From NCBI GenBank assembly GCA_029582265.1, contig CM055816.1:81710472-81774471 (forward strand): a stretch of 64,000 bases of DNA, written 5' to 3'. The notes beneath the pieces are model-generated. The model did no database searches. It saw only the letters and a list, made by a program, of their open reading frames with translations, and had not been told where the DNA came from. The position numbers were made by a program, and so were the translations under genes. The stretch comes from Zoroaster sp. YZ-2022. Its lineage: Eukaryota > Echinodermata > Asteroidea > Forcipulatida > Zoroasteridae. Shown piece after piece: positions 56,816 through 64,000 of the stretch; position 1 is the first letter of the stretch, and each line of letters starts with the position of its first letter.

Positions 56816-58690
56816 GACCCTGTCGTGAGTTGTCGTGAGTTGTCGGTTTTAGTATGACCGCTTTTAAACCTAATTGTTCCAATGCTGAAACCGTGTCTCT
56901 CCCTTCCACTGTTGTGTTTGCCCGCATACGTTTATGCAATTTTATCATGTACAGTATGTATTGCACTCTCACTGTATGAGGCTGAAAAATCATTCTTTGA
57001 CCCCACATTGCTTATGCAGAAGTTTCGTGCATGTGTCATTCCTGCTGCATTGTACATGTATATACGTGATAATGAGTTAGTAAACATGTGGTTTCCTGCT
57101 GCATGGAGTGTGGTGGAAGCAGGGTGCTGTGTGTTATGCGTAAAGGAGCCTTCGGACAAGGCTAGGGTTGAGTGTTGGGCAAGGTGAAACCACCACCCTC
57201 CATAAAAATATGGTAAAGGCTACACAAACATTAGTAAATTAATGTACCCTAGACATAGCCCCATAAAGCTGAAAGAATGTCGTATCTGGCTGCCACTTTT
57301 TAATGACTTTTTGGAATTTTTTTGCAACCACTAAATCCAGTTAAAAAATTCATTCTATTGATTTTAATTGGTATACAAAGCGAAACTATCTTTAACCCTC
57401 CTGTAGGTTTAACAATCAAAGACACTCAAAATTTGTATGTAACTCCCAACCATTGACTTTGTGTGCAGTGCACTCAAATAAATGCTGAGGACATGTGACT
57501 ATGGTAGGGAGGTCAAACCAAACCACTCAATCTGTATATGAGTCTGCTGCTAACTTATGCAGTACGGTACAGGTGCACGCTTCTGTGTGACTCTGCATAT
57601 AACTTATGTAGGACATACTACAAGTGTGTTGACTTTGCCAATGAACTTATGTAGGGACTACATGTACATGTATGCACATGTGTGAACAACTGGCAATGCA
57701 ACAACCAAAAATACCAAAGTGCGACTGTCTGTGGGTGCGGTGCTTACTGGGCCAAATTCTCAGCCTGGGCAGGGAGGTTAGCCCAAAGAGAATGAAAGTC
57801 ACAGATTTGCGTCCGGAAATTCTAAAAACACATGAGGCTTTCATTTTTCTTCATTATCTACATTATTTCCATTGATCATTAATATAGCGCAATCCACAGA
57901 TGTTTTTTCTAATTTGATGTGTCGCCGTACGTACATGTATTGGGCGTAATGCCTGTGGTACAATACGTTACGTGCATCATTATAATATGCGCGGGCCGCA
58001 CACACAGGCATACTAAATCAGGCTCAACAGCGAACGTGTTGTGTATGTGAAGTGCAGTTGCAGGTGCGATCGGACGGAGTTTACCCTACCGGTTTTGCTA
58101 TGCGACCTTTTTTTAGTCGACATACGCGGACTAAGACTGTGAAGAGAGCATGTGCTAATGATTATAGCCCACATACTGGTGGAAATTTGGTAAAAACTTT
58201 GTTTACTGATGTGGATGATTTGGAACTAAATTGGTTTGGTGGAAATACCTTTTTATTGCAAATAATAATTTGTTTGGCAACAATGAAAATTTAGGGCAGT
58301 GTAGCTTTCGCCAGACATGCGGGCGGTGGACGCAAATCCTATGACTTCTATTCTCACATGGCCTTTCAAACAAATCCACTTTTTATGATGGTTTCGGACT
58401 TGATTTCCCTTCTAAAAATCCTCCTTCAGAAAATAGAAGGATCCGCTATTTTATAGTTGCCATGACTGTGTTGGTCACTAATTCATTTTATCGGAGTTAC
58501 AAGACTGGTCAGACTGACATGACTGAGGAAGTGTTATATACCAAAAATGCCTGATTTTCATGGAAATAAATATCCTGGAATAATTTGAAGCGAGATATGT
58601 CCATCATCATTCATGTTAAGCCTCCACCTAATACCTGGGTTACCACTCTACCAGGTAGGGTGCAGGGGTTTGTCACCAGACCAAATTGAG
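56816..58690. other. No gene seen
   Basis: Open frames at 56882-57187 and 58052-58294 show no domain. The word AACTTATG(C/T)AG occurs three times at 57550-57655. Confidence 0.35.
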
Positions 58691-58699
58691 TGCCATTAA

Positions 58700-58850
58700 T
58701 TTTATAGATTGCAAGCGTTGTGAGCGGAGCGAACGGAGCGCAACTCCTCACGGCCGGGGTCGGGGGCCGCCAGGGGCCTGCTTATACCCCGGTGTCGAGG
58801 GTCGAGGCGAAGCCCCGAAGCTCCTGGGTTAGCTAGCTTAAGAATGGTTT
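58700..58850. other. GC-rich islet with GAGCG-type words
   Basis: GAGCGGAGCGAACGGAGCGC is followed by GGCCGGGGTCGGGGGCCGCC and GAGGCGAAGCCCCGAAG. The composition differs sharply from the AT-rich flanks. It may be a short repeat family. No coding function is visible. Confidence 0.5.
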
Positions 58851-60490
58851 GAGGGCTCACCTTTCACATAATTTTGTTGTATAATAGCATGATATTTTTC
58901 ATAAATTATCAAAAGCGCAATTTAGATGATATTGAAGGAGTGCTTACCTCCAATGCAATTGACAACAAATGCTTTGGCTCAGAAAAACTGAAACTTCTGC
59001 TAGCGCCCAATAGGTGTTAGACGTTTACGAAGTCACGCTTATCAACCTAGAAACCTTTACGGCCACAACATCGACATTACGAGCCAGCACGTCGCATCAT
59101 TTGCACGCGGTAGAGACTAGTGGCATTAGCTCATCGTGATGCGAGCGCAAAAAACCAATCATGCATGGCGATTCCTGCGGTTTTTCCTTGACGTCATAAA
59201 TAAATGCTAATTAGTGTATTTGTTTGTGTACCTGCTACAAACTGAGATTTATTTTATAATATCGTACGATGATGTTTTAATTGGATCTATGGACTCAAAG
59301 TCCTCATAATACTTTAATACAGTGGCAATATAACCCAAAAAAATGAAGAATACATGAACTTTTTAAAAAACCTTTATTACTGTTTAATGAAATATTCACA
59401 CAATTTTGTGCCGGTCGGTAAGACATCAATTTACGTTTTGGTGCCGGTCATTGTGAGGGAGTGCTGTGCCAGCCAGACCCGACCCCGGCGTAGCTACTAT
59501 AACCCTGGGTACCGGTAGTGTAAGATTACTACTTCACTTGTACTTTTATATTTTAATGAAAATAGTGGCGGGCCAGATACGACATTTCTACAGGCAAAAC
59601 GCCAACAATATTATCTTGCCTGCACAGGGAAGATATTTTATACCTCCATGGTATTACTAGCCTATTACTATTATACTAAACTAGTATTAGTTACTAGTAT
59701 TATTAGGCTATTTGTTAAAATGACTTTTTTTTTACAAGATTGGCAAACCACGTTAGGCTCAGATTGTAACGTTAAAATTTCTTTTCACCACATTTGTTAA
59801 CAACACTCCACCTTGTCATGTTATGTTTTTGTATTTTGTATGTCCCTCTTCAAACAAGTCAGAGATAGTACAACCATGGAGGACCTTCACTCCATGGTAT
59901 ATGGGGCATGTTACAACGCTGTATGGGGATGGTCATTCCCGCGTGGACCCTAGCGTGCACGGGGCATACCGCCATCTTTTAACTTTAGCCAGCGTTCAAC
60001 AAATATCGCCCTCATCCGCGGCGGGGTGGTGGCGTTCATATCATCTGACTCCGACTTAATTTTCCCGTCACCAATTTTAATTCAAACGGAAATATAATGT
60101 GTCCAACATAGTCAAAAGTTATTTGAAGTTGTTGTTGTTGTTGTTCTTAGATATTGTTACTAACTATTAGTAATAAACCGCTGAATTCTGAACGTTAAAA
60201 TATTTGACAAAAACATAATGTGTTTATAAAAAAAACAAAAGCAAAAATAATAAGTTCAGTTTTAATAAACGGAATAAAAATATTACCCAGGAGATAAAAT
60301 AATGTTCATTTATCAAAATAGTACTGTAAAGGAAGGTTTTTCGTTTATAACTGAAGAAAATTCTTTTCAGTAATAATTAATTAAAAAGGGCTTAGTGGTA
60401 TAATATCCCCCATTTACAAGTTTTGATAAATCACAAGTTTTTCTGGAGCGATCCACGAGATCCCCGCATTTACACGGTCTCAAGGGAACG
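58851..60490. other. No gene seen
   Basis: AT-rich sequence without a recognised exon. A short TTG repeat occurs at 60131-60145. Confidence 0.35.
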
Positions 60491-60690
60491 AAATGAGTAA
60501 ATGAGCAGCGAAATGAGCAAATGAGTAGCGAAATGAGTAAATGAGTAGCGAAATGAGCAAATGAGTAGCGAAATGAGTAAATGAGTAGCGAAATGAGCAA
60601 ATGAGTAGCGAACTCAGTAAATGAGTAGCGAAATGAGTAAATGAGCAGCGAAATGAGCAAATGAGCAGCGAAATGAGCAAATGAGTAGCG
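60491..60690. repeat. 20-bp minisatellite, ten copies
   Basis: Ten copies of AAATGAGTAAATGAGTAGCG or the GCAA/GCAG variants fill exactly 200 bp without indels, so copies start at 60491, 60511 and every 20 bases after. Long minus-strand frames over it (60367-60774) are artefacts. Confidence 0.95.
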
Positions 60691-60699
60691 AAATGAGTA

Positions 60700-60786
60700 A
60701 GACTCAAAGAGTAAAGACTCAAAGAGTAAAGACTCAAAGCTCAATGAGTAAAGACTCAATGAGTAAAGACTCAAAGAGTAAAGACT
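60700..60786. repeat. 15-bp repeat AAGACTCAAAGAGTA
   Basis: About six imperfect copies, with CAATGAGTA variants. The same repeat appears again at 61446-61508, and both arrays end in an AT-rich microsatellite. Confidence 0.9.

Positions 60787-60790
<4 letters not shown>

Positions 60791-60844
<54 letters not shown>
60791..60844. repeat. ATT microsatellite
   Basis: About 18 uninterrupted ATT units follow the 15-bp repeat. Confidence 0.95.
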
Positions 60845-60846
<2 letters not shown>

Positions 60847-61009
60847 AAGTTCATAGCGGGTCAAACCACATAATAACCACGACCACATTATTACAAAAAC
60901 CACAAAGTGAGCAAAATCATTTGGCCAATCCACATATTAACCACTTTTTGGTTGTGTATGTGGGCATTTTGAGGCCTTTTGCCCATCCACAAATGAATTC
61001 CTTTCTGCG

Positions 61010-61615
61010 CTTTTTTCAGTTTTATCAAATGTTTTCTAATTTAAAACCAATTCTAAAAACCATCTGTAAAAATATATTGATGTAAAAGATTGCTGTTTTG
61101 GTGTTAAAATTGAGACAACAAATCATACTTGAATAGCTTCATGTACAGTCGTTCTTTTGTCTGTCTTCGTACGTTGTTGTCCCTTCCTTTCTACCCCTTA
61201 AGGAATATAAAAATAATAATAAATAAAAAAAAACACTACAAAAGGTACAAGAGAAACAATTAAGCGTTATTCTTTTTTTCAAACAAGCAAATAACTGTAC
61301 TTTTAATGGTCAACTGGTCAACTGATCACGTACATTCATTTTGAATTATTTTAACATGTTCAAAGTTTTAACAACAGACTTAAAGACTGAAAACTTTTAA
61401 TGTATGGAAATTTCTCAAAATGTTTTTCTCAACATTGTAACTTATAAAGACTCAAAGAGTAAAGACTCAAAGAGTAAAGACTCAAAGAGTAAAGACTCAA
61501 AGAGTAAATAATAATAATAATAATAATAATACTTAATGTTTTCAGTTTATCAAATGTTTTCCAATTTAAAACCAATATAAAAACCATCTGTAAATATATT
61601 GATGTCAAAGATTGT
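61010..61615. repeat. Duplicated pair: 61010-61095 and 61533-61615, with repeat at 61446-61508
   Basis: CAGTTTTATCAAATGTTTTC and the following 60 bases at 61010-61095 recur at 61540-61615 with few changes. The 15-bp repeat at 61446-61508 also copies the block at 60700. The segment between the copies shows no gene. Confidence 0.85.
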
Positions 61616-61879
61616 TGGGAAACCAAATTTTTACAGTGGAGGGAGGAGATGGTATTTTGTGTGCCGTTTGTGTGTGGAGGGAGTAGTGTGCAGTATTTTG
61701 TGCCAATGAGTTGGGACGCGCGCGCCCAGACGTGTCTCACATAGCGCGCGCCCTTGACCTTTGTGAGGAGGGAGTAAGTATTTTGTGTGTGCAGTTTTGT
61801 GTGGAGGGAGTCACGCAACTACCATTCGTATTTTGTAAAATGTATGCAGCAAATTGACCTGCTTTGTGGAGGTGGTTGT

Positions 61880-62040
61880 GTGCTATCGATCCAACACTGC
61901 ACACTCGCACTATCGATCCAACACTGCACACTGCACTATCGATCCAACACTGAAAATGTGTGCTATCGATCCCAACACTGCACACCGCACTATCGATCCA
62001 ACACTGAAAATGTGTGCTATCGATCCAACACTGCACACAC
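61880..62040. repeat. CTATCGATCCAACACTG repeats
   Basis: Six copies of CTATCGATCCAACACTG are separated by CACACTCGCA or AAAATGTGTG spacers, with a period of 22-28 bp. Each has an ATCGAT palindrome. Confidence 0.9.
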
Positions 62041-62093
62041 AACCGTTTTGACCTGGAGGAGTCACGCGCGCGCGCGCCTCGCGCCCTAGCCAT

Positions 62094-62260
62094 ATGTATG
62101 CCGCATACTTCGCCCACCCGGTTTGTGGTGGGATTGCGGTCTGCAGAGGAGGTTTGAGGAGGTCTGCTGTGATTTTGTGCAGTTTGTAATGGCAATCCTC
62201 CTCAAACCTCCTCTGCAGACTGCAATCCTCCTCAAACCGGGTATGAAATGCGGCATACAT
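62094..62260. repeat. Long inverted repeat / hairpin
   Basis: Arms of about 68 bp (62094-62163, 62192-62260) pair. The outer ATGTATGCCGCAT / ATGCGGCATACAT and the inner GTCTGCAGAGGAGGTTTGAG / complement match well around a loop of about 30 bases. It is a foldback element or a hairpin-forming transcript. Confidence 0.85.
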
Positions 62261-62290
62261 ACTACTTATATAAGTTAGCATAAATTGATC

Positions 62291-62292
<2 letters not shown>

Positions 62293-62342
<50 letters not shown>

Positions 62343-62358
62343 ATATATATATATATAT
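62293..62358. repeat. AT microsatellite
   Basis: About 30 AT units with one CT interruption. Confidence 0.95.
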
Positions 62359-62704
62359 GTACATAAAAAGTAAATTGAAGCTGATTATCAAAAATATACA
62401 CACTTAGTCAACTGTAAGGAATTTACACAACACACAAATTTATTAATCTTTCAGTTTCGACAAGATTGAGGTTGAAGACTCAACAGCAGCTCTTTATTTC
62501 AATGTTACACCAATGTTACACCTTATGTTGTAGCCTTTTTTTTCCAAATAGTGAAAAATATTCAACACCCAATGCTACTGCTCATGATAAGTGGTTACTG
62601 GTTAGATGTGTCACATCAAAAATCCCACAAGAAATGAACCCTAGTTACCCCTGATATATAGATTATAAAATACGCACAGCTCTGTAAGCGTGTAGTGACG
62701 TGTC

Positions 62705-62803
62705 ATAAGGACCGAGCGGTCTAGCGACACGAACTCAAGTTCTGGTGTTGCCAGCAGCAGGGTGTGGTTCGAGCCCCGGTCGTGACACTTGTGTCCTGAG
62801 CAA
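62705..62803 (+). mobile_element. tRNA-Leu SINE, cut by gap
   Basis: GACCGAGCGGTCTAGCGACA is followed by B box GGTTCGAGCCCC and the core TGTGTCCTGAGCAA before the Ns begin. It is the same subtype as the SINE at 49893. Confidence 0.8.
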
Positions 62804-63303
62804 NNNNNNNNNNNNNNNNNNNNNNNNNNNNNNNNNNNNNNNNNNNNNNNNNNNNNNNNNNNNNNNNNNNNNNNNNNNNNNNNNNNNNNNNNNNNNNNNN
62901 NNNNNNNNNNNNNNNNNNNNNNNNNNNNNNNNNNNNNNNNNNNNNNNNNNNNNNNNNNNNNNNNNNNNNNNNNNNNNNNNNNNNNNNNNNNNNNNNNNNN
63001 NNNNNNNNNNNNNNNNNNNNNNNNNNNNNNNNNNNNNNNNNNNNNNNNNNNNNNNNNNNNNNNNNNNNNNNNNNNNNNNNNNNNNNNNNNNNNNNNNNNN
63101 NNNNNNNNNNNNNNNNNNNNNNNNNNNNNNNNNNNNNNNNNNNNNNNNNNNNNNNNNNNNNNNNNNNNNNNNNNNNNNNNNNNNNNNNNNNNNNNNNNNN
63201 NNNNNNNNNNNNNNNNNNNNNNNNNNNNNNNNNNNNNNNNNNNNNNNNNNNNNNNNNNNNNNNNNNNNNNNNNNNNNNNNNNNNNNNNNNNNNNNNNNNN
63301 NNN
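62804..63303. other. Assembly gap, 500 N
   Basis: Exactly 500 Ns of probably nominal size. Frames crossing it are not real. Confidence 0.99.
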
Positions 63304-63624
63304 TTTAAAAAATTTTTTGATTATCTTAATAAATGATCAGAGTTATATACAACCTCACTTGGTGTCAAGTTGATAATGATGTTAAACATTCCTTGAAATA
63401 TTGCTGGCTCAGATGCTATAGTTTTACAGTGAAATAATTTTTCAATTTGAATTTCTGATATCGTCTTATCCAAAGACAGAAATTCCATATTGGAATGAAT
63501 TTAAATTTGAATGCATTTCACTTCTGTTAACGACACAATGAAATAAGCTGAAACTTTCAGGTTGGTTTTCTACAAACAAGTATGGATGCAATTACAGACA
63601 TTTTATCAAACATGTCAAACTAAA
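63304..63624. other. No gene seen
   Basis: AT-rich sequence between the gap and a MITE. Confidence 0.4.
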
Positions 63625-63940
63625 AACCCTCCTACTACTACAAGGGTCAAAATCAGTCAAAATGTTGAAATACTTCCCCAGGTATATCTAGTGCACTTAA
63701 AAGTCAAACACTGTCAAACCTTACGTGTAGTAAGTACATTTACAGGTCAAAATGAGTCGACTGTTTTTAACTGGTAAAAACATTGTCTGGTAGTGTTCAG
63801 GGTTGTCAAAATGACAGTAAAACCAGTCAAAAATGCCCTGTGTGCAATATTTGGGTCAACAGTCAATTCAAAACGGGCAGTTGACTGATTTTGACCTCTA
63901 CAGCAACTTTCCACTTAAGTGCATCAATAGTAGGAGGGTT
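63625..63940. mobile_element. 316-bp MITE with AACCCTCCTACTA ends
   Basis: The left end AACCCTCCTACTA and the right end TAGGAGGGTT are inverted. Further in, GGTCAAAATCAGTCAA occurs in both arms, and GTCAAAAT / ATTTTGAC words fill the interior. Flanks give at most a short AAA-type duplication. It has no coding capacity. Confidence 0.8.
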
Positions 63941-64000
63941 AAATATTAATATAGATTTTAGTTATGTGTACACAGTATACATCAAACTGCTGTTTAGTTA

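Noticed and set aside
60367..60774. 135-codon minus-strand frame rich in Ser, Phe and Leu
   Set aside because: It is the translation of 20-bp and 15-bp minisatellites.
61737..62401. Long minus-strand frames of 150-160 codons
   Set aside because: They cross the ATCGAT repeats, the hairpin and the AT microsatellite, with repeated peptides and no domain.
62745..63373. Open frames across the second gap
   Set aside because: They are open only because Ns were translated as unknown residues.

Overview
This is eukaryotic, animal nuclear DNA. It has split genes with GT/AG introns, and a very dense load of SINEs, LINE tails, cut-and-paste transposons, Helitron-type ends and minisatellites. There are two 500-base N gaps (33693-34192 and 62804-63303). 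tRNA-Leu-type SINEs with a conserved core, piggyBac, Tc1, hAT-like and TTAA elements, and frequent ACATGT and AGGCCT words suggest a marine invertebrate, perhaps an echinoderm, hemichordate or cephalochordate. The species is an inference, not a determination.

Left part (1-12.7 kb). A compact three-exon gene at 3706-5866 encodes a protein of about 297 residues with two RPA1-like OB folds and has intact splice phases. Around it lie a degenerate SGNH-hydrolase-like fragment (882-1160), a 13-bp minisatellite, three Helitron-type 3' ends (7423, 8818, 12653), two of them ending elements that carry about 149-bp tandem repeats, a LINE 3' tail and a tRNA-Leu SINE.

Centre (12.7-36.3 kb). A multi-exon gene of unknown function (copy A, plus strand, 12690-20202) has a SAM-like segment, a second conserved domain, an acidic repeat exon, a C2H2-like finger and four further exons whose splice phases agree. 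Copy A is broken by an in-frame TAG, a LINE insertion in the acidic exon and a one-base difference in the finger exon. A second copy of its acidic and finger exons (copy B, minus strand, 34522-36282) forms an inverted duplication with it, and a third exon relic sits at 42716-42806. Between A and B are Gypsy debris, a truncated piggyBac element, a 4.26-kb TA-flanked terminal-inverted-repeat element, a minus-strand integrase-core gene with one internal stop (29854-31303), an 18-copy array of NotI-site repeats and an array of interferon-response-like repeats.

Right part (36.3-64 kb). This part holds a decayed Tc1-like element, a TTAA-flanked MITE, an interstitial telomere-like patch, a hAT-like MITE, about 3.5 kb of homopolymer-rich sequence that looks like poor consensus (44.66-48.24 kb), a THAP-like zinc-finger relic, two minus-strand SINEs, and a 5.6-kb satellite of about 129-bp units (51181-56815). 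Each satellite unit packs five nuclear-receptor half-sites into about 40 bp. Several short tandem repeats, a long hairpin and a terminal MITE complete the window.

Only the OB-fold gene looks convincingly intact. The rest reads as transposon-derived or duplicated and decaying sequence. The most informative signals are the covarying Helitron hairpins, the duplicated A/B gene with its filled and empty insertion sites, the new TIR element with palindromic subterminal repeats, and the receptor-site satellite.
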